DNA from: CALCEB01 sp035531475
GTDB taxonomy: Bacteria > Acidobacteriota > Terriglobia > UBA7540
Direction of reading: 5' to 3'
Assembly: GCA_035531475.1 (NCBI GenBank)
Contig: DATKST010000159.1
Span: 1-17,971 of the forward strand
Length of the DNA: 17,971 bases
Made by a program: the position numbers and the translations under genes. Under the pieces are notes generated by a model that had not been told where the DNA came from, searched no databases, and was given only the letters and a program-made list of their open reading frames with translations. This document shows, piece by piece, positions 1 through 7,462 of this stretch. The stretch's first letter is position 1. Each line of letters starts with the position of its first letter.

Positions 1-45
1 GCTTCCCACGTGGCGGTCTTTGTGCCGCTTCAAAAAACGCTCCAT
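1..45 (-). CDS. 5' end of an unidentified gene, cut by the left edge
   Basis: Reading the minus strand from 45 gives ATG and 15 open codons to the edge (MERFLKRHKDRHVGS). The start is well supported: GGAGGAAGG (complement of 48-56) lies two bases before it, a very strong ribosome binding site. An in-frame ATG five codons upstream (complement of 58-60) overlaps that site and is less likely. The residues are basic and resemble, from memory only, N-termini of an uncharacterised multicopy protein family (pattern M-x-RFL-x3-H-x-DR-x2-G) seen in acidobacterial and other environmental genomes. Fifteen residues cannot prove this. The gene is divergent from the PQQ-like gene on the right, so 46-357 must hold both leaders. 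Confidence 0.5.
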   Translation of the reverse strand, partial: MERFLKRHKDRHVGS

Positions 46-357
46 GACCTTCCTCCGCATGACTTTCCTTACAAACATCATGCCGGAAACCGTCATGGAG
101 TGTCATGACTTTTGGTTGCGGCTCCGCCGCGCTGCGCTACCCCCTTCGAAAGGTACTTGCCTAGGGAGCGAGCAACGTCCGGGCTCATAGCCCGAAGGGT
201 ACAGTAGCTTGCGGGCTTGCGCTTCGCCGACCACAGATTCGGGTTGACTCCGTGCACCTGCCGGAAGGATATTATGCATGGTCCAAATGGAGGACCCAGG
301 GCAGGGAAGCGACGATCCTGTCCCATCGCTCGGAGACATCGGGGACACAACAAACAA
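46..357. other. divergent intergenic region
   Basis: There is no convincing gene here; open frames in the region overlap one another and have no family resemblance. CATGAC followed by CTTCC or TTTCC occurs at 43-53 and 58-68, 15 bases apart, with a third looser copy at 104-115. A 6-bp hairpin with a 3-base loop (CGGGCT/AGCCCG) lies at 180-194. A GC-rich stretch around 118-142 on the minus strand leads into the edge gene. Nothing else is recognised. Confidence 0.5.
244..273 (+). promoter_or_regulatory. possible promoter of the PQQ-like gene
   Basis: TTGACT at 244-249 matches the -35 consensus in five of six positions. GATATT at 268-273, after 18 bases, is a weaker -10 (four of six). Transcription would begin near 280 and leave a leader of about 78 bases before the ATG at 358. 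If correct, the ATG at 274 cannot be the translation start although GGAAGG precedes it. This is a pattern match only. Confidence 0.3.
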
Positions 358-1956
358 ATGTTATCCAAATATTTCTCAACCACGAAGATCGCAAGCGTCA
401 TCGCCGTCTCGATTGCTTTTCTATTTATCGCGAGTTACTCCACGGCTTGGTGCGGAGATTGGCCGACGTTTGGGCATGACGCGCAGCGTTCCGGCTGGGC
501 CGTGGAAGAAGACGCCCTGAATGCCCAAAACGTCTCAGGGCTGAAGCTTCTCTGGAAGGTGACGGTCAAGAATCAGCCGCGATCGCTGACCGCCCTCACG
601 GCTCCGGTGGTGGCCGATGGGGTCACGACTCCAGCGGGAATCCGCACGGTGGTCTACGTGGCGGGAAGCTCGGACAATATCAGCGCCATCGACGCCGGAA
701 CCGGGGCGATTGTCTGGACTCGCACCTTTGAAAGCCACGTGCTGCCCAAAGACGCCGGCATGTGGCTGTGTCCGGACAATCTGAACGCCACGCCCACCAT
801 CGACGAACGCCGGAGGCTGATTTATGCGATTGCTTCGGACGGCAAATTCTACGGCCTGGACCTGGGGACGGGGAAGACCAAGGCCGGTCCCGTTCAACTC
901 GTGCCGCCCTTCTCAAAAAACTGGAGCCTGAATCTGTGGAAAGAGACCGCATACACGTCGATTTCGCAGGAATGCGGCGGAGCGCGATCGGGAATTTACT
1001 CCATCAATCTTCGCCATCCGGATCGCCCTGCCATCCATGATCTACTGGTCACAAGATCCGGATCGGCGGGGATTTGGGGGCGCGGCGGAGTGGCGATTGG
1101 TGACGATGGCAGGATTTTTGCTTCCACCGGCGATGGCAATTTCTCGCCATCGCAGAACGAATACGGCAGCAGCTTGATTGAAGTTCGTCCCGGCAGGCTC
1201 AAGGTTATTGATTACTACTCGCCGCTGAACTTCAATCAGATTACCAAGCTCGATTTGGACATTGCGGCTTCCAGCCTGATTTGGTTTCCTTACCGGAATT
1301 ACCGCCTGGTGGCGGGCGGCGGAAAAGAAGGCGCGCTTTACATGCTCGACGCAGATTCGCTGGGCGCCAAAGATCACCAGACGCCCCTCTACCGTCAAAA
1401 GCTGGCCAATGACCAACTTGAATTTGAGGGGCTGGGCATTTGGGGAGAACTTTCTTCCTGGATGGATTTGGAGGGAAACCGCTGGCTGTATGTTCCCATT
1501 TGGGGGCCCGTGTCAAAGGACGCGCTCCAATTTCCCGTGACCCTGGGTCCGCATCCGCACGGAAGCCTTATGGCGTTCAAAGTGGCGATCAATCCATCCA
1601 CCAAGAAACCCACGCTGCAACCTGCCTGGATTTCCGGTGACTTTGATGTGCCCGAACCGGTGGCCATTGCCAACGGCGTCATCTTCGCTCTCTCCACCGG
1701 CGAGAATACGCTGCAAACGGCTGGACCCGGCTTCATCCACCACGGCCTGAAGCTGCTCACCGATCAGCAGAGGAGCGAGCACACCCATAATGCGGTTCTC
1801 TATGCCCTGGACGCGAAAACCGGCAAAGTGCTCTATGAGAGCAGCGATGCAATCGCGAGCTGGGTCCATTTCAGCGGCCTGGCGATCGCGGACGGCCACG
1901 TCTACGCGGTGGACCACAGCTCCACGCTCTATTGTTTCGGGCTGGCGAGCCAGTGA
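358..1956 (+). CDS. secreted PQQ-like beta-propeller protein
   Basis: The 532-residue product has a signal peptide: basic start, hydrophobic core about residues 14-26, mature part from about 31-33. The mature protein opens with WPTFGHDAQRSG, a motif typical of PQQ-like propeller proteins. Blade-type segments with the D-x-x-T-G-x-x-x-W pattern recur, for example AIDAGTGAIVW and near the C-terminus ALDAKTGKVLY. Such proteins fold as seven- or eight-bladed propellers in the periplasm. Some are PQQ dehydrogenases, but I see no cofactor-site cysteine pair or haem motif, so catalysis is not supported and a binding or scaffold role is possible. The frame stays open back to 217, and the ATG at 274 has a better ribosome site (GGAAGG), but starting there would put an arginine-rich tail before the signal peptide. 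The start at 358 is therefore preferred, with doubt. Confidence 0.8.
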   Translation: MLSKYFSTTKIASVIAVSIAFLFIASYSTAWCGDWPTFGHDAQRSGWAVEEDALNAQNVSGLKLLWKVTVKNQPRSLTALTAPVVADGVTTPAGIRTVVYVAGSSDNISAIDAGTGAIVWTRTFESHVLPKDAGMWLCPDNLNATPTIDERRRLIYAIASDGKFYGLDLGTGKTKAGPVQLVPPFSKNWSLNLWKETAYTSISQECGGARSGIYSINLRHPDRPAIHDLLVTRSGSAGIWGRGGVAIGDDGRIFASTGDGNFSPSQNEYGSSLIEVRPGRLKVIDYYSPLNFNQITKLDLDIAASSLIWFPYRNYRLVAGGGKEGALYMLDADSLGAKDHQTPLYRQKLANDQLEFEGLGIWGELSSWMDLEGNRWLYVPIWGPVSKDALQFPVTLGPHPHGSLMAFKVAINPSTKKPTLQPAWISGDFDVPEPVAIANGVIFALSTGENTLQTAGPGFIHHGLKLLTDQQRSEHTHNAVLYALDAKTGKVLYESSDAIASWVHFSGLAIADGHVYAVDHSSTLYCFGLASQ

Positions 1957-2018
1957 GCCAACGCGCCGGTTCGATGGCCGAACGGCCGTGGGCGCTCCGG
2001 ACGTGACGAAGAATCCCC

Positions 2019-3011
2019 ATGACTCCAAAAAAACTTTTGAGAGCTGCTTGGATTGTTCCCGCTCTGGCGGGAATGAGTTTCTTACTTGCGGCCTCCGCTG
2101 CTTGTGCGAAAGAACCGGTGATCCTTTCGACCGATGTTGGAAACGAGATTGACGACCAATGGGCAATCGCCTATCTGCTCACAGACGCCCAGGACTTTGA
2201 CGTTCTGGGCATCATTTCCGCCCAAGCTCCAACCCTGCCCAGTCCATCCGCGCATTACACCTATCAGATCCTGGTGGATGAGGTCGAAAACCATCTGAAC
2301 ATGGTGGAGCACCCGCCCCTGCTCGAAGGTTCGAGCTTCCCATTGGAGGATACCAAGACCCCGCAGCGCAGCGAGGGCGCGGACTTTATTGTGAATGCCT
2401 CGAAAGCCTTTTCAGACAGGCGACGGCTTACCGTGCTGACGATCGGCGCTGCGACGGATGTGGCTTCGGCGATCCTGGAGGATCGCTCCATCACGGAACG
2501 TATTCGCGTGGTGGCGATGGGCTTCAAAAGTTGGCCCGAAGGCGGCGATGAATTCAATGTGGAGAACGACCCAAGAGCCTGGCAGGTGATCTTGAGTTCG
2601 GATGTTCCCGTGACCGTGGGCTGCGCGGATGTTTGCAGAGCCAATTTGTCATTGACTCTGGACCAGGCGCGCCAACTGGTAAGCCGGCACGGTCTGGTGG
2701 GCGCTTGGCTCTGGGCGGAATTCCAGGCCTGGTACTACCGGTTCGTAAAACCGCTGCGCCAGGATGATTTTTCAAAACCCTGGGTGATCTGGGACATCAT
2801 CACGCTGGCCTACGTGCAGGGATGGACAACTCAACAGGTTTATCCGCGCCCGGTTTTGGGTGACGATCTGGAATTCAAGCCGGGCCCACCGGGGCAGACC
2901 ATCACTTGGATAACAAGTTTGGATTCCAAGCGTTTGTGGGCTGACTTTCTTAAAAAACTCGATGCTTATGAACGCTCTCATGCTCTGCGCGGGCGCGGCC
3001 AAGACCGTTGA
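2019..3011 (+). CDS. secreted nucleoside-hydrolase-like protein (IUNH family)
   Basis: The 330-residue product is related to inosine-uridine-preferring nucleoside N-ribohydrolases, which split the N-glycosidic bond of ribonucleosides. A signal peptide covers residues 1-30 with a cleavage site ending ACA. The N-terminal metal-site region is STDVGNEIDDQWA (D39, D45, D46), the family's D-x-D-x3-DD in the variant D-x-G-x-E-x-DD. TIGAATDVASAI matches the family's G-P-L-T-N segment, and EFNVENDPRAW matches the E-F-N-x3-D-P-x-A segment. The changed N-terminal motif and export suggest a periplasmic or extracellular hydrolase whose substrate may not be a standard nucleoside. It follows the propeller gene by 62 bases on the same strand without a visible terminator, so co-transcription is likely. 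The ribosome site before the ATG is weak. Confidence 0.75.
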   Translation: MTPKKLLRAAWIVPALAGMSFLLAASAACAKEPVILSTDVGNEIDDQWAIAYLLTDAQDFDVLGIISAQAPTLPSPSAHYTYQILVDEVENHLNMVEHPPLLEGSSFPLEDTKTPQRSEGADFIVNASKAFSDRRRLTVLTIGAATDVASAILEDRSITERIRVVAMGFKSWPEGGDEFNVENDPRAWQVILSSDVPVTVGCADVCRANLSLTLDQARQLVSRHGLVGAWLWAEFQAWYYRFVKPLRQDDFSKPWVIWDIITLAYVQGWTTQQVYPRPVLGDDLEFKPGPPGQTITWITSLDSKRLWADFLKKLDAYERSHALRGRGQDR

Positions 3012-3064
3012 CGCATGGCGGGCGCCAACTTGGGTGGGTTCGAGGGCGATTCGAAACTGGGTGT

Positions 3065-3180
3065 CTGGAACGGGTTTGGCAGTGGCGCAGTTCGCTGTAG
3101 CGGCGGTCTCTGACCGCCGACTTCTATTTTTCAAGAGCTTTTCGGCGGTCAGAGACCGCCGCTACAGCAAGCAAACGGCG
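3065..3180. repeat. palindromic intergenic element, copy 1 (full)
   Basis: Two perfect 26-base inverted arms, 3095-3120 and 3142-3167, enclose a 21-base AT-rich loop. Each arm is itself a hairpin (GGCGGTC-TCT-GACCGCC). The left arm is identical to that of copy 2 (15146-15171), and the loops also align (15 of 19 positions around 3122-3140), so the copies share descent. Flanks are shared too: CTGGAACGG and AGTGGCGCA on the left, CTACAGCAA on the right. It looks like a REP/BIME or MITE-type non-autonomous element. It could also act as an mRNA-stabilising or terminating structure after the nucleoside-hydrolase gene. Confidence 0.85.
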
Positions 3181-3203
3181 ACACAACCGCACCTCTCAAA
3201 ACC

Positions 3204-3233
3204 TTGACTTCAACTTGACCAGAAGTTTAGAGT
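3204..3233 (+). promoter_or_regulatory. possible promoter ahead of trpC
   Basis: TTGACT (3204-3209) and TAGAGT (3228-3233) are separated by 18 bases, and a second TTGACC sits at 3215-3220. If used, it would give trpC a leader of over 400 bases. This is a pattern match of low certainty. Confidence 0.25.
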
Positions 3234-3524
3234 TAGGAATTGCTGGCTTGAGGGACGGCCTTCATTTCACCGGCAAATCTCAAGCATCTCTGGTCCGCCG
3301 GTAGCAATGCCACAGCCCTTCCGGGTTGCACGGTCACGCTGGAACCGTAATTGATTAGGGTTGGTGTTCAGAAGAAGAGTACCCAGCCGGCTCGTTGGAC
3401 CGAGCCGGGCGGGATGCAAGACCAACGAAAATGCGGAAGTTCGGGACGGTTAAGACCATGCCCTAGAGTTTACCCATTTCTGGAGTCTGGGAGTTTCAGC
3501 CAAGCCTCCAGTGCTGTCAATGCT

Positions 3525-3558
3525 CAGAATGACAGGCGAAGGGCCCAGAATGACAGGC
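3525..3558. repeat. 13-base direct repeat
   Basis: CAGAATGACAGGC occurs at 3525-3537 and again at 3546-3558, start to start 21 bases apart. Function is unknown; it may be an operator-like pair or a relic of duplication. Confidence 0.6.
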
Positions 3559-3581
3559 TTGCCGTCCCAATGTAGAAACTC

Positions 3582-3604
3582 GGGCACGCGCTTAAAACGT
3601 GCCC
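3582..3604 (+). other. stem-loop upstream of trpC
   Basis: GGGCACG (3582-3588) pairs perfectly with CGTGCCC (3598-3604) across a 9-base loop. No T-run follows, so it is not a standard intrinsic terminator. It lies 24-81 bases before the candidate trpC starts and could influence leader structure. Confidence 0.4.
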
Positions 3605-3684
3605 TGACGGCCCACGAGTAAAAATCCGTGAATAATCAGGGTTCCGAAGGTGGTCTTCCCGTGAGGCCATTGCAAGCCGAGTTT

Positions 3685-4482
3685 ATGGAGCGACAGGCCG
3701 AGACGATTCTCGATGAAATTCTGGCGAGGCGCAAAGAGCGGATTCGTGCTGCCAAAGAGTCTGTGGCATTGGCTCACCTGGTGGAATCGGCCTTACGGCG
3801 CACTGACGTCCGGGATTTTGCCGCGGCGCTTTCAACGCCCGGCGTGGGCGTGATCGCCGAGCTTAAACAAGCTTCGCCCTCCCGCGGCGTGATTCGACAG
3901 GATTATCGAGTCCGGGAGATCGCGGCTTCATATCAGGCGGCGGGGGCGGCGGCAATTTCGATTCTTACCGAACCCGACTACTTTCGGGGGACGCTCGAAG
4001 ATTTGCAAGCGGTGAGGCAGGCCGTGAGTTTGACCTGCCTACGGAAAGACTTCATCATGGACGCTTATCAGGTCGCGGAATCGGCCGCAGCGGGTGCGGA
4101 TGCCATCCTTTTGATTGCAGCGGCGCTTCCCAATAGGGAGTTGGAAGAGTTTGCGAGGCTTGCCGGTTCATTCGGCATGGCGGTACTGGTGGAAGTCCAT
4201 ACCGAGGAGGAGCTTGAGCGCTCGCTGGCGGCAGGATCGAAAATCATCGGAGTGAATAATCGTGACCTGCGGACCTTCGAAGTAAAATTTGAAACCTCCC
4301 TCCGGCTGCGCAAGCGAATTCCGGCCGGTTGCTTGTCCGTTAGTGAAAGTGGTATTCACTCAGTGGATGACCTCCGGCGGCTTGAAGACGCGGGCTTTGA
4401 TGCTGTGCTGATCGGGGAGCATTTCATGCTTGCCCAGGACCCTGGGAAGGAGTTAGCCGGGTTTCTCGCCGGGCTTCACTAA
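3685..4482 (+). CDS. trpC: indole-3-glycerol phosphate synthase
   Basis: TrpC closes the ring of carboxyphenylamino-deoxyribulose phosphate to give indole-3-glycerol phosphate, the fourth step of tryptophan synthesis, in the cytoplasm. The 265-residue TIM-barrel protein shows the family signatures in order: IAELKQASPSRG with the catalytic lysine, SILTEPDYFRGTLEDL, LRKDFIMDAYQV, EVHTEEELE, IGVNNRDLRTFEV, SESGIHS and AVLIGEHFM. Length fits the family (about 255-270). I chose ATG 3685 because the protein then starts just before the conserved ETILDEIL helix. In-frame GTG codons at 3661 (GAAGG ten bases upstream) and 3628 would add 8 or 19 residues and cannot be excluded. trpF follows after 179 bases. 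No trpD lies upstream, unlike the common trpDCFBA order. Confidence 0.93.
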   Translation: MERQAETILDEILARRKERIRAAKESVALAHLVESALRRTDVRDFAAALSTPGVGVIAELKQASPSRGVIRQDYRVREIAASYQAAGAAAISILTEPDYFRGTLEDLQAVRQAVSLTCLRKDFIMDAYQVAESAAAGADAILLIAAALPNRELEEFARLAGSFGMAVLVEVHTEEELERSLAAGSKIIGVNNRDLRTFEVKFETSLRLRKRIPAGCLSVSESGIHSVDDLRRLEDAGFDAVLIGEHFMLAQDPGKELAGFLAGLH

Positions 4483-4580
4483 CCCGCAGAAAGCATGTAA
4501 GGGCACAGTCCAGTCTCGATCAGGAGATTGTAGGAGCGCCCTGCCGGTCACTAACTCGCGAAGCAAATTTGGGGAGCGCG

Positions 4581-4643
4581 CTGGAACGGCGGGTAGTGGC
4601 GCATTTTCGCCGCTACAGCAAACTGACCCACTACCCAACGGCG
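4581..4643. repeat. palindromic element, internally deleted remnant
   Basis: Outer flanks match the full copies: CTGGAACGG and GTAGTGGCGCA on the left, CGCCGCTACAGCAAAC and GACCCACT on the right. Nearly all of the central palindrome is missing. The remnant keeps its own inverted ends, GGGTAGTGG (4591-4599) and CCACTACCC (4628-4636), with an inner GGCG/CGCC pair. It ends about 18 bases before the trpF start, so it forms the 5' leader of trpF. Confidence 0.65.
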
Positions 4644-4661
4644 GCGCGTGTTTCATAAGCC

Positions 4662-5300
4662 ATGACAAGGGTAAAAATTTGCGGTATCCGCCGATGGGAG
4701 GACGCAGAGCTGGCAATCGAGCTCGGCGCCTCCGCACTGGGCTTTAACTTCTATGCCTTCTCCAAGCGCTTCATTGCTCCGGAAAGGGCGGCAGACATCA
4801 TTGCAAGGCTACCTCTGTTCATCGCGCCCGTGGGGATTTTTGCGGACGAAACGGATGCCGGCCGGATTGTGGAAATGGCGCAAGGATCAGGCGTGACCAC
4901 ACTGCAAATCCACGGGGCGCGCCCCTCTTCGCTGCAAGAATTGAGGAAGCGGTTCCGGCTGATCCGGGCCGTGCAGATCGCGGCCCAGTTCGAGGATAGA
5001 ATATTTAAGGAAATGCGGCCGGACGCCTTTTTGCTGGATGCTTATGACCCGTCGTTGCGTGGCGGGACCGGCAAGGTATTCGATTGGAACCTGGCATTGG
5101 AGGCCAAAAAATATGGCCCGGTGATTCTGGCCGGGGGATTGAATCCGGGAAACGTGGGCCAAGCGATCCGGTTGGTTCAGCCCTACGCTGTGGATGTAGC
5201 CAGCGGTGTTGAGAATTCGCCGGGAATGAAGAGCCACGAGAAATTAAAGGCATTCTTCAATGCCGTGCGGGAAGCAGACCGGATGAACCCCGCAAATTGA
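4662..5300 (+). CDS. trpF: phosphoribosylanthranilate isomerase
   Basis: TrpF performs the Amadori rearrangement of phosphoribosylanthranilate, the step before TrpC. The 212-residue TIM-barrel enzyme has the N-terminal KICGI motif with the catalytic cysteine, GFNFY-x-x-SKR, IHGARP at the strand that normally reads QLHG, LLDAYDP with the catalytic aspartate followed by GGTGKVFDW, LAGGLNPGNV, and the phosphate-binding VDVASGVE. Length is normal. The ATG at 4662 directly precedes the conserved TRVKICGI start, so the start is firm even though no clear ribosome binding site is visible. A palindromic element remnant occupies the leader. trpB follows after 125 bases that contain a terminator-like hairpin. 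Confidence 0.94.
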   Translation: MTRVKICGIRRWEDAELAIELGASALGFNFYAFSKRFIAPERAADIIARLPLFIAPVGIFADETDAGRIVEMAQGSGVTTLQIHGARPSSLQELRKRFRLIRAVQIAAQFEDRIFKEMRPDAFLLDAYDPSLRGGTGKVFDWNLALEAKKYGPVILAGGLNPGNVGQAIRLVQPYAVDVASGVENSPGMKSHEKLKAFFNAVREADRMNPAN

Positions 5301-5334
5301 GCGATTCTCAGGCTTCGACCAAGACTTCGAAATT

Positions 5335-5369
5335 CCCATCGCTGCATATGGGTTGCGAGCCCATTTTTT
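5335..5369 (+). terminator. terminator-like hairpin with competing pairing between trpF and trpB
   Basis: ATGGGTT (5348-5354) pairs with AGCCCAT (5358-5364), including one G-U pair, over a GCG loop, and a run of six T (5364-5369) follows, as in an intrinsic terminator. Upstream CCCAT (5335-5339) can instead pair with ATGGG (5348-5352), which would prevent the terminator. This geometry fits an attenuator as well as a plain terminator. No leader peptide rich in Trp codons was seen apart from the end of trpF itself. Confidence 0.5.
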
Positions 5370-5425
5370 CGATTTGCAATTTGTGTCTGTCAATCACTCA
5401 ATCAGGAACATAGAGAGACAAGCCG

Positions 5426-6640
5426 ATGCCGATGCAAACTCAACCCGTGGAATTTGGATTCAATCCCGATGCCAGGGGTCGATTTGGCCTGTTTGGGGGT
5501 CGTTATGTTCCGGAAACCTTGATGCATCCGGTTGAGGAATTAGAGCAGGCCTATGAAGAAGCTCGCAATGACCCGGAGTTTGAGCTTGAATTCAAGCGGC
5601 TTCTGAAGGATTTCGCGGGCCGTCCAACGCCCTTGTTTCACGCGCGGCGCTTGACCCAGCACCTGGGCGGCGCGCGGATTTTCCTGAAGCGTGAAGACCT
5701 GCTGCACACGGGCGCTCACAAGATTAACAATTGTATCGGGCAGGGTTTGCTGGCATTAAGGATGGGCAAGACCCGGCTGATTGCCGAAACCGGAGCGGGA
5801 CAGCATGGCGTGGCAACCGCAGCGGTGGCGGCGCTGATGGGCCTCGAATGCGTCGTCTACATGGGAGAGGAAGACATGGCCCGCCAGTCCCCCAACGTGT
5901 TCCGGATGAGGTTGTTGGGGGCAAAGGTTGAGCCAGTGAAATCGGGCAGCCGTACCCTGAAGGACGCCATCAACGAGGCCATGCGCGATTGGGTGTCCAA
6001 TGTCCACAACACTCATTATTTGCTGGGGTCGGTACTTGGCCCGCATCCTTACCCGCTGATGGTGCGGAACTTTCACCGCGTCATTGGCCAGGAAGCGCGC
6101 CGCCAGATTCTGGAAGCCTGTGGCCGCTTGCCGGATTGGCTCTTTGCCTGTGTGGGTGGCGGGAGCAATTCGATTGGCCTATTTTACGATTTCATCCCCG
6201 ATGCGGGCGTCAAAATGGTGGGCGTTGAGGCGGGAGGCAAAGGCCAAGAACTGGGTGAGCACGCTGCACGTTTTTCGGGCGGACGGCCCGGCGTCCTGCA
6301 CGGAACTTACACCTACGTCCTGCAAACGATCGACGGGTTGATATCCACAACGCATTCAATATCCGCGGGACTGGATTATCCCGCGGTGGGCCCCGAACAC
6401 GCCTTGCTGTACAACCAAGGTAGAGTGGAGTATTCGCGCGTCTCAGATCAGGAGGCACTCGAAGCGGCAAGGTTACTATCGCGTTTAGAAGGGATTATTC
6501 CGGCGCTCGAATCCGCTCACGCCGTGGCGGAGGTTGTGAAGCGCGCGCCTGGAATGAGCAAGGATGAAGTTGTCATCATCAATCTTTCGGGCCGTGGAGA
6601 CAAAGACCTGGGGATCTACCAATCAACGGGAACTCTCTAA
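5426..6640 (+). CDS. trpB: tryptophan synthase beta chain
   Basis: TrpB joins indole and serine to make tryptophan, using pyridoxal phosphate, within an alpha2-beta2 complex with TrpA. The 404-residue protein has GRFGLFGGRYVPETL near the N-terminus, the PLP lysine K99 in HTGAHKINN, the ETGAGQHGVATA segment with the catalytic glutamate, the phosphate-binding GGGSNSIG loop, and the C-terminal SGRGDKD. This is the classical trpB1 type that pairs with TrpA. A possible second ATG two codons in (5432) would make little difference; a purine-rich AGAGAGA lies upstream. trpA starts 3 bases after its stop, so the two subunits are co-translated. Confidence 0.96.
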   Translation: MPMQTQPVEFGFNPDARGRFGLFGGRYVPETLMHPVEELEQAYEEARNDPEFELEFKRLLKDFAGRPTPLFHARRLTQHLGGARIFLKREDLLHTGAHKINNCIGQGLLALRMGKTRLIAETGAGQHGVATAAVAALMGLECVVYMGEEDMARQSPNVFRMRLLGAKVEPVKSGSRTLKDAINEAMRDWVSNVHNTHYLLGSVLGPHPYPLMVRNFHRVIGQEARRQILEACGRLPDWLFACVGGGSNSIGLFYDFIPDAGVKMVGVEAGGKGQELGEHAARFSGGRPGVLHGTYTYVLQTIDGLISTTHSISAGLDYPAVGPEHALLYNQGRVEYSRVSDQEALEAARLLSRLEGIIPALESAHAVAEVVKRAPGMSKDEVVIINLSGRGDKDLGIYQSTGTL

Positions 6641-6643
6641 TTT

Positions 6644-7462
6644 ATGCCTGCCATTTGCCAGACTCGAATCACAGCTTGCTTTGACAAGTTGAAAGCTGAA
6701 GGCGCGAAGGGCTTGGTGGTGTATCTGACGGCCGGCGACCCAAGCCTTGAAGATACCGGCAGGCTTCTCGCTGCCATTGAGCGGGGTGGGGCGGATTTGA
6801 TTGAGTTGGGGGTCCCATTTTCCGACCCGCTGGCGGATGGCCCGGTGATTCAACGCGCCTCGGAGCGGGCGCTCAAAGGCCAGGCCACCCTCGCCAAGAT
6901 TCTTGAACATCTCCCCAAATGGCGTGAGCAGGTGGCCACCCCCATCGTCCTCTTCGGCTACTTCAATCCGATATTGCAATACGGCCTTGAGAGATTTGCG
7001 AAAGATGCTTCGCAAGCAGGCGTAGATGGAGTCCTGGCGGTGGATCTGACGCCCGAGGAGGCGGGTCCCTACGTCGAGGCGATGCGCGCCCATCACCTCG
7101 ATACCATATTTCTTGCTTCGCCGACCTCCACCATCGAACGGCTAACGAAAATCGGCAAGATTTCTACGGGCTTCCTTTATCTGGTCTCGCGCGAGGGCGT
7201 GACGGGCGAACGGTCCAGTATTTCAGCCGCGTTAAAGCCGCTGGTGGAGCGGGTTAAACGGACCACGGCGCTTCCGGTCGCTGTCGGTTTTGGAATTTCC
7301 ACTCCCGCCCAGGTGCGGGAGGTGCAAAGCCTGGCTGATGCGGCCGTGGTGGGCAGCGCCGTGGTACGGGCCATTGAGGATCGCTATCCCAGCCAGGGGG
7401 TGAAGTTCATCGAACAGTATATTCGCTGGCTCAAGCACGGCACGGGAGAAAAACCCGAATGA
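6644..7462 (+). CDS. trpA: tryptophan synthase alpha chain
   Basis: TrpA cleaves indole-3-glycerol phosphate to indole, which is channelled to TrpB. The 272-residue TIM-barrel protein carries LTAGDPS, then IELGVPFSDPLADGPVIQ with the catalytic pair E54 and D65 (equivalent to E49 and D60 of the E. coli enzyme), FGYFNPILQYG, GVDGVLAVDL, LVSREGVTG, and the phosphate-binding VAVGFGIST. Length is normal. Its stop overlaps the next start (ATGA at 7459-7462), coupling it translationally to the chorismate mutase gene. Confidence 0.96.
   Translation: MPAICQTRITACFDKLKAEGAKGLVVYLTAGDPSLEDTGRLLAAIERGGADLIELGVPFSDPLADGPVIQRASERALKGQATLAKILEHLPKWREQVATPIVLFGYFNPILQYGLERFAKDASQAGVDGVLAVDLTPEEAGPYVEAMRAHHLDTIFLASPTSTIERLTKIGKISTGFLYLVSREGVTGERSSISAALKPLVERVKRTTALPVAVGFGISTPAQVREVQSLADAAVVGSAVVRAIEDRYPSQGVKFIEQYIRWLKHGTGEKPE

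Larger units (their letters stand above)
3012..3684. other. repeat-rich gene-free region upstream of trpC
   Basis: No supported gene lies here. It contains the full palindromic element (3065-3180), a possible promoter (3204-3233), a 13-base direct repeat (3525-3537 and 3546-3558) and a stem-loop (3582-3604). I looked for a trp leader peptide with adjacent Trp codons and found none, so classical ribosome-mediated attenuation ahead of trpC is not supported. Part of the right end may be coding if trpC starts at GTG 3628 or 3661. Confidence 0.6.

Noticed and set aside
274..1956. Longer PQQ-like protein starting at ATG 274
   Set aside because: It has a good ribosome site, but it would add 28 mostly basic residues ahead of a normal signal peptide and overlaps a likely -10 element; kept only as an alternative.
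1513..2166. Minus-strand open frame of 217 codons
   Set aside because: It lies opposite the PQQ-like and nucleoside-hydrolase genes, which have signal peptides and family motifs; the antisense frame shows no recognisable domain.
3351..3575. 74-codon plus-strand frame upstream of trpC, considered as a trp leader peptide
   Set aside because: It has only a single Trp codon, no start context and no paired attenuator structure tied to it; its sequence overlaps short repeats.
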